From Symsagittifera roscoffensis (taxonomy: Eukaryota; Xenacoelomorpha; Acoela; Convolutidae), in contig NC_087063.1 of the NCBI RefSeq assembly GCF_963678635.1, forward strand, positions 41,986,759 through 42,050,758: DNA of 64,000 bases. The letters run 5' to 3'. Both the position numbers and the translations under genes were made by a program. Positions 11,007 through 22,069 of the stretch are shown piece by piece; positions within the stretch are counted from its first letter, which is position 1, and each line of letters starts with the position of its first letter. The notes below the pieces were generated by a model. It was not told where the DNA came from. It was given only the letters and a program-made list of their open reading frames with translations, and did no database searches.

Positions 11007-12588
11007 TTGTTCCGACTTTCGATACAAAAGTAACGGAATATTTGTGCTCGGGGTTGGGTTTTTTTTTCTTCAGCAAATTTCGACTATTTAACTAGCCATT
11101 TTTGACAAAACTTTTCTATATCATTCAAAAGGTATTGTTGTCCTGGGCTCAAATTTGAAAAGATTTTCCACCTGTGATCATTTTTTGTAAAGTTATGGGG
11201 GTTTAAAGATTGCCATTTTGGCCAATTTTGGACAATTGACGCGCAATATATTTCGCGCTATTAACGCGTAAGCGGAGAAATAATCCGTCTTAGAAATCGT
11301 TCCAAATTGGTTGAAAGAAGCTTATTTGCCATAATTGTTTTGTTACAAGGAGCGAAACCTATCCTTTTGTACCTTATATGGCGTGTGTGGGGGGATGATT
11401 TTCCTTAAAAAAAGTCAAGTTATAGAAAACAATTTTTTTTTCATTTTGTTTTATTGTTCCGACTTTTTCATTTAGGTTTTTATTGTTATTACTGCTCCAT
11501 AAACCTTAAAAAGCAGTCGGAACATTCAGGGCTTTGCCATGATACGAGCAGTCTTGTTGTTCCGACCTTCGATACGAAAGTAACGGAATATTTGCGCTCG
11601 GGTTGGTTTTTTTCTTCAGCAAATTTCGACTATTTAACTAGCCATTTTTGACAAAACGTTTTTATATCATTCAAAAGGTATTGTTGTCTTGAGCTCAAAT
11701 TTGAACAGATATTTCACCTGTGATCATTTTTTGTAAAGTTATGGGGGTTTAAAGATTGCCATTTTGGCCAATTTTGGACAATTAACGCGCGATATATTTC
11801 GCGCTATTAACGCGTAAGCGGAGAATTAATCCGTCTTAGAAATCGTTCCAAATTGGTTGAAAGAAGCTAATTTGCCATAATTGTTTTGTTACAAGGAGCG
11901 AAACCTATCCTTTTGTACCTTATATGGCGTGTGTGGGGGGATGATTTTCCTTAAAAAAAGTCAAGTTATAGAAAAAAAAAATTTTCATTTTGTTTTATTG
12001 TTCCGACTTTTTCATTTAGGTTTCTATTGTTATTACTGCTCCATAAATCTTAAAATGCAGTCGGAACATTCAGGGCTTTGCCATGATACCTGCAGTCTTG
12101 TTGTTCCGACCTTCGATACGAAAGTAATGGAATAGTTGCGCTCGGGTTGGTTTTTTTTTCTTCAGCAAATTTCGACTATTTAACTAGCCGTTTTTGACAA
12201 AACTTTTTTATATCATTCAAAAGGTATTGTTGTCTTGAGCTCAAACTTGATAAGATGTTTCACCTGTGATCGTTTTTCGTAAAGTTATGGGGGTTTAAAG
12301 ATTGCCATTTTGGTCAATTTTGGACAATTAACGCGCGATATATTTCGCGCTATTAACGCGTAAGCGGAGAGTTAATCCGTCTTAAAATCGTTCCAAATTG
12401 GTTGAAAGAAGCTTATTTGCCATAATTAATTTATTACAAGGAGCTAAATCTATCTTTTTGTACTTTAAATGGCGTGTGGGGGTTGATTTTCATAAAAAAT
12501 TTCAAATAAAAAAAAAGTTCATTTTGTTTTATTACATTTAACTTTTTAATGTTATTATTAATCCATAAAACCTTAAAAGGCAGTCTTG
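11007..12588 (+). mobile_element. Three head-to-tail family A copies
   Basis: Copies start at about 11007, 11557 and 12101 (periods near 550 and 544 bp). The tail of one copy (AGTCTTG) runs directly into the TTGTTCCGAC start of the next, with no flanking DNA between them. The third copy lacks the 3' hairpin region. The gap 10558-11007 holds an A/T-rich stretch with no gene. Confidence 0.75.
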
Positions 12589-12772
12589 GTTTTTTAGGTA
12601 TGGGGGTGGAGGAAAAGATGTTACGTCTATCTTTTTGAAATAGAAACTGCGAGCAAATTAATGTCAGAACAAAACTATGCTCATTACAGAAGACATTGAT
12701 ACTTTTGTAATTAGGCATCCACATTAATTAACCCCTCAAGTATTTGGCAATATTTAGGCTACGAATACTCAC

Positions 12773-12982
12773 ACGTGTGGTTGACGGAGGTTGATGTTTT
12801 TCTCCATCTTCCGACTTCAAACAGTGAATAGAATATGCTTTAATGCAGTCGGAGAATGGTCGTAGGCATTCGGAACAGGCCGACCCATTGCCAAAATGCT
12901 TTGACATGGACCTGATTTTTGGTAGATCATAGCCTTGCTTGCCACAAGATAAAACAAAACAACGCTTTTTTGGTTTAAACAT
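12773..12982 (-). CDS. Candidate first coding exon, Cys-rich protein of unknown function
   Basis: From an ATG at 12982 there are exactly 70 codons up to a strong donor (CGT|GTGAGT). The peptide begins MFKPKKRCFVLSCG and has a cluster of cysteines (CxxxxC, CxxC, C, HC) around GSACSECLRPFSDC. This could be a small zinc-binding or disulfide module. Beyond the donor the frame closes after a few codons, as expected for an intron. No partner exon was identified on the minus strand below 12773. The function is not recognised. Confidence 0.4.
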
Positions 12983-13212
12983 TTCAAAAGCGTTCAGAGA
13001 TACGACTAATAACACAACACAGCCTGGCTTATATGAACAACTCTTGTACAGTTGTACGAATTAGATAGAATTTTTTAAACTAAATACTTTGAGAAAGAAA
13101 AACGTTAAAATTTTACAAAACAAAAGAGCTAACGTTAGATTTCTTACATTAAAAATTGATATGAAACTATAATCTGTAAACAGAGTGTAACGGATTTTAG
13201 TTATTGTATCAG

Positions 13213-13396
13213 CTAGACTAACGATTGTTTCTGAACATGAAGAAAGTTCGAAAAGTATGCTTGGGGTGATTTTTGGTTCAACCCAATTTCATTTTTTTCC
13301 ATCATGAACCTCGATCCTGAAAAATTCGGGTTTTTCAGCAGATGGGCTTGCTCTAGCCTATGTGCGGCTGTTTGTTTGATCATTGCTCGTTCAATA
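13213..13396 (-). CDS. Candidate terminal exon, unidentified
   Basis: On the minus strand a good acceptor (GTGTTTTCAG) is followed by about 60 open codons (IERAMIKQTAAHRLEQAHLL.. ending FLHVQKQSLV) and a stop. The composition is amphipathic and protein-like. If real, it is the last exon of a gene whose upstream exons would lie above 13.4 kb, a region now filled with repeats. It does not join the exon at 12773-12982, which has its own start codon. Confidence 0.3.
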
Positions 13397-13579
13397 CTGA
13401 AAACACGTAATAATGATGCGTGGTCATTTTTTCCGCATTCGAAATAGTTCGAAATTGAATTGAAACTAATTTTAGCAACTTGATAAATTGGTAACAAATT
13501 TATATTTTATCTGGAGACCAGTTAGAGTACATTTGGAAAATTAAGGGCTTCGTCTTGATATTCGAGTAGTCATGTTAAT

Positions 13580-15790
13580 ATAATTACTTTCGAAGAACAA
13601 ATTTTGGCTTTTTAACTTGAGAGTTCTGGCAAAGAAAAACAAAACCACACCCGAGAGAAAATTTAAAACTTGATTTTAAATAGTTTTCCATCTTGACTAT
13701 AATTTCCAGTTCAATTTTCATTATTGAGTTTCTCTATTATTCGAGTTTAACCAAGATCTTCAGCAAGCAAACAAAAATTTCAAATAAACAAGGGCAGCCG
13801 GTTACTGTGCAAGTAGCACAGAATGTTCCGACCATAACTTTAGGACACTACGTTTTGCGAAGTTTTTTTCGAAATGAGTGTAGTTTTTTCTGCTTGGTGT
13901 GAAAAAAGATCTGACGCAGAAAGGTAATTTGAGCATATAAAACAGTCATAGTAAAAAAGTAAATTAGACAAAAATGTTTGAAAAAAAATTACAGGAAAAA
14001 CTAAAAATTTATATAAAATCTTGAATTTTTTGAAGTTTTTGTTTCCTAAAGTGAAGCTAAAAAACTTCGAAAACAAGTTTTACTCGAGGAAAACTAAGTT
14101 TTAAGTTCCCTAATTAGGTATAATTCAGGTGTTGTAAGCCTGATCGCTTGCTTTATTCGCCCGAATTGAGACGAAAAATAAAAAAATTCAATCCTCTTTT
14201 CTCAACACTATAAAAAAGTTAGAAAGATTTTAATGTCGCTCGAATCACGATCACGACTGAAAAGGCGATAATATGATATTTCACTCAACGCTGTCTGATG
14301 TTTATTTCTGGTAGATTTTTCGCTTGGAAAACAAAAAGCAAAAAAAAATGAAACAAAACCGAATAAGAAGTTCCTCCCTATTTATCAAATGGTCGAAACA
14401 AAAACCTCGGATTATTCGACTGTTGATTTTTCGATGTGAGCTTCAAGCATTGAGCAAAAAACAGTGCAGAAAACCAGTTCAGATTTGATTTCTTCTACAC
14501 GTTAAATTAACATGAAATAAAACAAAAAAGGATTGAGCGTCATCCCAAACATCAAAAAAGTGCTCTGATTGAGGAAATGACGTTTTATAATTAACAGCTA
14601 AGCATTATAGCAGCTGAAATCAAAAACTTTTTTCTTTGCAAACTGAAAAAAAAGTCACTCAATTTTTTTTCTTGAGGTTCAGCTTTTAATTTGATTACTT
14701 TCGAAGAACAAAATTTGGTTTTTTAACTTGACATTTTTGGCAAGGAAAAACAAAACCACTCCCGAAAGAAAAGTTAAAACTTGATTTTAAATATGTTTTC
14801 ATCTTGACTATAATTTCCAGATCAATTTTTATGATTGAGTTTATCTATTATTCGAGTTTTACCAAGATCTTCAGCAAGCAATCAAAAATTTTAAATCAAC
14901 AAGGATCAGCAAGTAGCACAGAAGGTTCCGACCATAACTTTAGGAAATTACGTTTTGCGAAGTTTTTTTTCGAAATGAGTGTAGTTTTTTCTGCTTGGTG
15001 TGATAAAAAGATCTGACGTAAGAAGATACTTTAAGCATATAAGACAGTCATAGTAAATAGGTAAATCAGACAAAGTTGTTTGAAGCAAAATTCCAGGAAA
15101 AACTAAAAATTTATAGAAAATCTTGATTTTTTTGAAATTTTTGTTTCCTAATATGAAGCTAAAAAAATTCGAAAACAAGTTTTACCTGATTAAAACTAAG
15201 TTTTAAGGTCCTTAATTAGGTATGAATCAGCTGTTGTAAGCCTGCTCGCTTGCTTTATTTGCTCGATTAATGACAAAAAATAAAAAATTTCAAACCTCTT
15301 TTCTCAACACTATAAAAAATTTAGAAGGGTTTTAATGTCGCTCGAATCATGATCACGACTGAAAAGGTGATAATATGATATTTCACTCAACGCTGTCTGA
15401 TGTTTATTTCTGGTAGATTTTTCGCTTCGAAAACAAAAAGCAAAAAAAAATGAAACAAAACCGAATAAGAAGTTCCTCCCTATTTATCAAATGGTCGGAA
15501 CAAAAACCTCGGATTATTCGACTGTTGATTTTTTGATGTGAGCTTCAAGAATTGAGCAAAAAACAGTGCAGAAAACCAGTTCAGATTTGAATTCTTCTGC
15601 ACGTTAAATTAACATGAAATAAAACAAAAAAGGATTGAGCGTCATCCCAAACATCAAAAAAGTGCTTTGATTGAAGAAATGACGTTTTATAACTAACAGC
15701 TAAGCATTATAGCAGCTGAATTCAAAAAAAAATCTTTTTCTTTGCAAACTGAAAAAATTATTCGATTTTTCTTTTCTTGAGGTTCAGCTT
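13580..15790 (-). repeat. Tandem duplication of about 1.1 kb containing two family B elements
   Basis: Segments 13600-14680 and 14700-15790 are near copies offset by 1102-1111 bp. Each holds one family B element. Copy 1 (13789-14402, minus) keeps the terminal hairpin (CTGTGCAAGTAGCACAG) next to the inverse of GTCGGAACA, and starts at CAAATGGTCGAAACA. Copy 2 (14898-15503) has lost one arm of the hairpin. Because the flanks are duplicated too, this was a genomic duplication, not two insertions. Confidence 0.65.
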
Positions 15791-15879
15791 TTGATGATTG
15801 CAAAAACTTTTCGAAGTTGTGTATACACTTTTCATGTTTTGAGCACTATAGAAATTCAAAACAGCAATTTACAGGAGAG

Positions 15880-16493
15880 AAAAAGTTTCGCGAAAAAAAA
15901 TAATTTGTGGGGGACTTTATTGAAGGCCTTGGAGAAATCAGCATAAAAAGCAATGATCTCATCATGGGGATTTTCATCCAGGGCTTTGTAGATTCGATTT
16001 AGGAATTGGAGCATGTTGTTCATTACGGAGCGTTTCTTCACAAAACGAAAGACGGTCTTTAAAGTGCTCGTAGAGTAGACAGTACATGCATTTTTCAAAA
16101 AATTTGCTCTCAAAATTTAGAGGAGAGATTGGGCAATAGTTCTCAACATCTTTTGGGTCGTTTTTTTTTGTGAATGGGTTTTACAGCCGCTGTTTTCCAA
16201 CTCGTTGGCATTTTGCGTATGCGTTTAATATTCTTGAAAAGCTTATTGAGTATATTACTCATTTGTTTGCCGCATCGTTGGTAAAACCCGGGAGGTAGAC
16301 CATTTAGTCCACTAGTTTTTGTAGTGTCTATATATGCCAGAATATTACTTATTGTTTTGTTTGAAACGCTGAAGTTTGTTAGGGTTGGTGATTCGCACTT
16401 TATGTCAAGGAAGTTGTAGTTCTCTTCGGCTGAAATTACTGAGTGAAAAAATGTGTTAACCATTTCTACCTTTTCTTCTGGAATTGATGTCAT
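15880..16493 (-). pseudogene. LINE reverse transcriptase, N-terminal half
   Basis: The minus-strand peptide contains KTSGLNGLPPGFYQRCG and MPTSWKTAAVKPIHKKKR, the start of a CR1/L2-like LINE RT (the usual form is SGPDGLP..FY, then W..A.V.PIHKK). After a frameshift near 16143 it continues with FVKKRSVMNNMLQFLN and IIAFYADFSKAFNKVPHK (RT motif A, YADFSKAFDKVPH). The frame then dissolves at about 15880-15890, before the YADD motif. The catalytic second half is missing here and probably lies, inverted, at 22 kb. Confidence 0.85.
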
Positions 16494-16599
16494 TTTATCT
16501 TTGAACTTGATCGTTTTCGGGTTGTTCGAAATTCCATTGACATGCTTAAGGTGCTCGTATATTTGACCACAATTTCTTGAACCAAAAATTTTTTCTTGG

Positions 16600-17640
16600 T
16601 ATGAGATTCGATCATGTTCACATAATTCAGTGATTTGGCTTTCTAGTTTGAGGACCTTTTTTTTCGGTAGCTAGTTGATCGTTTTTCGAGTAACCATTTT
16701 TGCGTGTTGAGCATTTTCATCTGATGTAATGTACTCGGTGTAATACAAGGTGGAAGCGATTGACGATATTTGGTTCTTTTTGAGATGTTAGTGTCTATCA
16801 AGTCGGTTAACTAGTCTTGAAGTTCGTTGTACATATTGTCAACGTTGGTGTAGCATTGGGAGTTGAAGGGCCGATCTTTCATGTCACTAACAATCCGGTC
16901 ATAATCTCATGACCCAAAGCTGTAGAAGTTTGTCATTGCTGGGGGAGGATCGAAATGTTCAAGTTCTTTTGCTGTTCTGATTGCAATATGGTCAGAACAG
17001 TCATAGATCTTATCAAAATTTTCATCGTGTTCAGATTATACTTGACAGTTTTGATACAGAAAGACGTCCAACGTGTTTGTGCCGCAGGTCGGAAAGTTAA
17101 TGCCCTGTTGAAGAAGCCTATCTTCTAACACTTCTAGGATTTCTTGTTCATCGTTTTCTTGACTACTGAAGATGTCCCAGTTTGTAGATGGAAAGTTAAT
17201 GTCTCCACAGATGACTGATTTACTCTTTTTAGGGATGGCTTCGAGAATTTTGTTGAAACATTGGTAGTCATATCTGTATTGACTGGCTCTAGGGGGGTTG
17301 TAAAAGGAGCATATATAGATGGTTTCGTTTGCTAGGGTTATGTTACATAGGACACAATATTCGACGTCGAGTTTTATTTTTGGGAATTAAGTGAGTTCCT
17401 AATGGCAATCAGGGCACCTCCGTGAGTGTTAGACGAATGATGTGCTCTATCTGCTCGGTAAATGTTGTATTCAGCAAACAGTAGTTCAGAGTTTGCGATG
17501 TTTTTGTTCAACAAGGTCTCACAAATACAAATAACGCTGTACAAACCAATTTTTATTGCATTTGCAATTTTGAATCTTCTTTCATGGTTAACTAAACTGC
17601 GTGCATTAAACTGTAAAACGTGGAGATGATCTAGTCAAAC
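16600..17640 (-). pseudogene. LINE apurinic-type endonuclease domain, decayed
   Basis: Following ORF1 on the minus strand are HVLQFNARSLVNHERRF, VICICETLLNKNI and YNIYRADR..GGALIAI. These are the N-terminal blocks of the exonuclease-endonuclease-phosphatase domain of APE-type LINEs (NxRSL, ICETW, GGG). Later blocks are visible only in shifting frames with several stops. In intact elements this domain nicks target DNA for reverse transcription. Confidence 0.8.
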
Positions 17641-18546
17641 GTTGGATGTTGCAATTTTTTGTTCTGGCTGGGAAGTTTGGTTTAACTGAATATTTGCTCC
17701 ATCATGGAAAAGCTCAAGGTTTCTTATTTTCAGTTTTTGACGTGGTACGCCTTCTTCAAGCATTTCCCTACGTCGTTTCAGGCAGAGATTTTCTTTGATA
17801 GAATCTTCTTTACATAGGGCACGTGACAGAAATGTATTCATTTCTTTCATTTCGTCTCTTTTTTCAGTACTTTTTGCAATCACTAGATTGACTGCTGCTG
17901 GATCTTCAAGCGTAACTAGAAGTGTTCTAGGCTTTTTCCTCTCTTTGTTGAATGTTTCAAGTCTTTTACACTGGACTATTTTCGGTTTAACTCATATGGT
18001 TCTCAAAATTTCTTGTAGTTTTTCGTGAGTTTGGCCAAGATTCACGTCGCGTGGTTTATTAGGATCTTCATGGATCCCTTGCACTCTTACATTGTGTTCG
18101 ATGCTGTGAGTGGTTGAGTTGTAGTTGTTTTTGGAGTTTTGAGGACTATTCACGTTCTTGTAGCTTTCAACTTTCTTCACGACGTTTGCGTAACTCTCGT
18201 CTATTTTGTCGTGTGTTTTCCTCATTGCTTCGTTTATTTTCTTTTCGACAATTTGAGCAATTTGCGTTTCGAGTGTCTCAGCATTGCTTGACATGTTTTT
18301 GTTGATTTTTTCTTCCAGGTTGTTGACAGTCCTGTTCCGAATGAAGTTGTCGCGTTCGTTGTTTTCAATGCAGACGTTACAGAGTAACATTGCGTTGCGA
18401 CGAAGCTCCTTTATTACCTTGATGGCTACGTTTGATAATCCTGTGCATGTTGGTTCTAGATGCATGTGACAACCACACGCTACACAGTTGTAATTTTTTT
18501 CGGCTTTCGGTATGGACCTTGTGCAAGTTCGGCATGTGCGACTCAT
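17635..18546 (-). pseudogene. LINE ORF1: zinc-finger, coiled-coil nucleic-acid-binding protein with one nonsense codon
   Basis: From the ATG at 18546 the frame reads MSRTCRTCTRSIPKAEKNYN, with a PHD-like spacing (CxxC, CxxC, H, C, CxxC) through about residue 60. A coiled coil follows (NNLEEKINKNMSSNAETLET, then IVEKKINEAMRKTHDKIDES), then a Ser/Asn linker and RVQGIHEDP. A single in-frame TGA at 17992-17994 interrupts it; the same frame goes on with PRTLLVTLEDPAAVNLVIAK to 17635, about 303 codons in all. ORF1 proteins of CR1/L2-like LINEs bind the element RNA. It lies just upstream of the endonuclease. Confidence 0.75.
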
Positions 18547-18577
18547 CGTTGAAGAGTTAAGAGGGGGACTTTACAGA

Positions 18578-18791
18578 GGGATCTGTGATTCCCGAGAAGA
18601 GACGCCTGCGGTACGATGCATTCAGAGAAATATGCAAACCTATGGATCCCGAAAAGGGGGCGCCTGCGGTTTGATTTTTCTAGAACGTTCGATGGGGTCA
18701 GAGAAATTTACAAACCTGTGGATACCGAAAAGGTGACGCCTGCTGTTTGATATTTCTAGAAAGGACAGAGGGAAGTACAGCTCACAAACCT
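18578..18791 (-). repeat. Tandem repeat, about 76-bp unit, three copies
   Basis: The unit carries GGATCCCGAAAAG, GGCGCCTGCGGTTTGAT, TTTCTAGAA and AAATTTACAAACCT. It is repeated at about 18578, 18639 and 18716. It lies between the SGNH ORF and ORF1 of the LINE, in the untranslated spacer. Confidence 0.7.
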
Positions 18792-19006
18792 GCAGCTTAC
18801 ACTCAGTATGGGCAGTGGCAGTGTCGGAAGGTGTACTCGTACTGGGTGAGATGACCTTCGTCGTTGAAAGCGTCAGAGTATTTCTTCTAGAGTATCTTGT
18901 TCTTTATGATGCTTTTGATGCCCTTGAGACCTTCTGGGCTTGAGTGAATTTCGTCACTGCCTAGCTGGTAAGCACTGTAAATCTTCTCACACACGCCTCG
19001 ATACTT

Positions 19007-19390
19007 TCAATTGCCCTTCTTTTTCTGTATTTCGCGATTCACTCTTGCCGACCGGAATCGATATTCACTGCGGTGAGGAATTCCGATGACAAAAATCTGC
19101 TTTGCTAGTCTGCTTAGCTCCTCGGCTAATTCTGCGAGTTCGTTTGCAATATCTTCTTCAGGGACCGTGGAGGGCTCTCTTCCGTCAAAAGCGTCGTTTC
19201 CCCCAATGAGCAAAACAATGGTATTGTATTTTCCCTTCGGAGGTAGGAAGCCTCTGACAGCAGCGATACGAGCTCCAGGTAATGACAAGATGTTTGTGTT
19301 TGGGAATTCCAAGTGTCGTGCCTGCGAATCTGCTATCAGAAGGTTCTTTGGTGAAGATGTTTTGAAAATATGATATCTCCTGGTTGACAT
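19007..19390 (-). CDS. SGNH/GDSL-type esterase ORF of the LINE
   Basis: The product of 127 codons starts MSTRRYHIFK. Block I is LLIADSQARHL, with the nucleophile Ser in the ADS version of GDS. A later block is VLLIGGNDAFDG (GGND), and FVIGIPHRSEYRF follows. A stop at 19007 precedes the C-terminal catalytic block, DEIHSSPEGL, which is in the same frame farther on (about 18950). A single nonsense codon therefore cut the protein. Esterase domains are known in ORF1 of CR1-type LINEs; here the domain stands as its own ORF upstream of the zinc-finger ORF1. Confidence 0.7.
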   Translation of the reverse strand: MSTRRYHIFKTSSPKNLLIADSQARHLEFPNTNILSLPGARIAAVRGFLPPKGKYNTIVLLIGGNDAFDGREPSTVPEEDIANELAELAEELSRLAKQIFVIGIPHRSEYRFRSARVNREIQKKKGN

Positions 19391-19436
19391 TTAGAGCGAG
19401 GCAACCATTGCTACCTCGACAAATTCAAATTGGTAG

Positions 19437-21180
19437 AATTGAATTTAATTAACATCCAGATTCATTTTCAGATAATGAGAAGCTACGAGTTGAGGGAAAG
19501 GGTTGATCCATCTTCGATGGAGATGATGATTTTTATCTACTGAACAGAAACAATATTAATATAAGAAATAGTAGTAGCCCTGTTTTTTGGAGTGACCTCG
19601 TGGTCTGGGGATACTGAGACCCAGCCATGAGCTCACTATTTTTGCATGTAATTAAGTTAATTTGAGCGTTCTGGTCGCAGCCGGAGAACAGTAACGTTTT
19701 TGTCGACCCGATGTTAGGAAAACCACCAAAAGAATTGGCTTTGGTAGAGACGGTGATATAGCATGTAGAGCTTTGTTCAGACGCTGGCCAGTCATTTTAT
19801 AGCTTAGCTTTATTTTCCGTCGATATGTACTTCCGGGTGAATGTTACAACAACAATTTCAGTATCGTTTGCGTACTAATTCATTAATTTAAGTTGGTGGA
19901 AGATACATTTATAATTTTTTCTAACTCCCATTTTAGACATTTGGATCCCATTTTTTTCAATATCCTAAATTTTCCAAATAGAAAAAAGCGTCTGCGCAAT
20001 AAACTACTACGCAGTTCAATTCCCCCAGAAAAAAAAACAGCGGAAAAAAAGATTCAGGAAAAGATGAGAATGATTTTTTGAGCTTAGTCGATATGTTTTG
20101 AAGGTTAGATTTTCTTGAGAGAAAGTAATATAAAATGTTTGCATTAGAAGGTTGTAAACGTGTGGAGTTTGGTGAAAATTTCACTTTTTAAGGCAACCCG
20201 CCGAATAGCTCTGTGAAAAGAGAAAGAGACGTTGTTATTAGAAAAAAGTTTGTCGTGGTATTTTGTCGTGGTATTTGTATGCATCCTTCTGCAGTTTTCG
20301 CGATGTTTTGGCATGTAATTAAGTTAATTTGAGCGTTTTGGTCGCAGCTGCTTTTGCAGATGTTTTTGCTGATATTTGGAGTTCTTCAGCATTTTGTGGT
20401 ATTTGTATGCATCCTTCTGCAGTTTTCGCGATGTTTTGGCATGTAATTAAGTTAATTTGAGCGTTCTGGTCGCAGCTGTTTTTGCAGATGTTTTTGCTGA
20501 TATTTGGAGTTCTTCAGCGTTTCGTGGTATTTGTATGCATCCTTCTGCAGTTTTCGCGATGTTTTTGCATGTAATTAAGTTAATTTGAGCGTTCTGGTCG
20601 CAGCCGGAGAACAGTAACGTTTTTGTCGACCCGATGTTAGGAAAACCACCAAAAGAACTGGCTTTGGTAGAGACGGTGAATAGCATGTAGAGCTTTGTTC
20701 AGACGCTGGCCAGTCATTTTATAGCTTAGCTTTATTTTCCGTCGATATGTACTTCCGGGTGAATGTTACAACAACAATTTCAGTATCGTTCGCGTACTAA
20801 TTCATTAATTTAAGTTGGTGGAAGATACATTTATAATTTTTTCTAACTCCCATTTTAGACATTTGGATCCCATTTTTTTCAATATCCTAAATTTTCCAAA
20901 TGGAAAAAAGCGTCTGCGCAATAAACTACTACGCAGTTCAATTCCCCCAGAAAAAAAAACAGCGGAAAAAAAGATTCAGGGAAAGATGAGAATGATTTTT
21001 TGAGCTTAGTCGATATGTTTTGAAGGTTAGATTTTCTTGAGAGAAAGTGATATAAAATGTTTGCATTAGAAGGTTGTAAACGTGTGGAGTTTGGTGAAAA
21101 TTTCAATTTTCAAGGCAACCCGCCGAATAGCTCTGTGAAAAGAGAAAGAGACGTTGTTATTAGAAAAAAAGTTCGAGGGT
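19437..21180 (-). repeat. Tandemly repeated 5' region of the LINE
   Basis: The 19.65-20.25 kb segment recurs at 20.57-21.17 kb with a period of 922 bp. Between them is a smaller array of 128-129-bp units (GCATGTAATTAAGTTAATTT at 20311, 20439 and 20568). The block lies immediately upstream, on the minus strand, of the SGNH ORF start, where a LINE 5' UTR with promoter monomers would be. Short frames inside (such as 19893-20081 and its twin at 20815-21003) are repeat-borne and not genes. From 21180 to 22070 only degenerate AACCCGCCGAA-like repeats are seen. Confidence 0.65.
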
Positions 21181-22069
21181 CCAAGTCCAATAGATTTGAC
21201 CAAATTTTTGTGTCTAAATCATTTTGGTCAAATTTTTTCCCAGTACTGTGCAGGGCTACTGCGCTTTTGTCAGGATTTTTTCAAGCAATTCCAACAAGAA
21301 TTGCGAAAAAAAAGTCTGAAAACTTAATGGGTTGTAGAAAAATGGCCAAATTAGCAAATGTTTTTGTTCAATTCTCAAACTTTAATGAACCGATTGGAAT
21401 AATTTGAGACAAAACAACGACGTTTTTGCTGTTTTTCCCAAACCATAACCGTACTTAGTTTATTGGGTTTGCAAAAGTAAGTATGTAAGAAAATGTCAGT
21501 TCGGAGAATTCAAATTCCAGGAACCCTCCGCGCAGAAAAAAACTGTAACCAAAATTCACTTTCTTATCTTACAAGTAACGTTGAAAGATTCAACTAACCT
21601 TGTTTTAAGCAAAGTGGAACATAATGGAAGACTTTTTTGAGTCAAAAACCATTACTTTCGGACCTTGGGTAATCCTCCGCAATAAACCTCCAGAGTGATT
21701 CAAACTCTTTAGTAACCCGCCTCAGTGAGAAATTGTTACGGAAAACACCGAAGTGGTAAAGAGGAATCCTCCAAAGTAGAATTAGGTTTTTTCAAGTCAT
21801 TTTGACACTGGCCGGAAAACTCTTTGAGGCAAAAGATTGAAATTTTGGCAGAACTCTCTGACTTAACTCTCCGAACTAATTAAATTTACTATTAACAGTG
21901 CTTAGCAAAGTTTTGGGGAACCCACCGAACTAACTCAGGTGTCTTAAACACGCTCCGAAGTAATGCTTTGAAGTATTTGGAAGTAAGCCCCTGAACAACC
22001 CTATTTAAAAAAGTAAGTCTTAACTTTCAAGCTCAAGTTCTAACCATAAGTTTTCCCCAAAACGCTTCC

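Noticed and set aside
19893-20081. 62-residue frame with a close twin at 20815-21003
   Set aside because: Explained by the 922-bp tandem duplication of the LINE leader; not a gene family.
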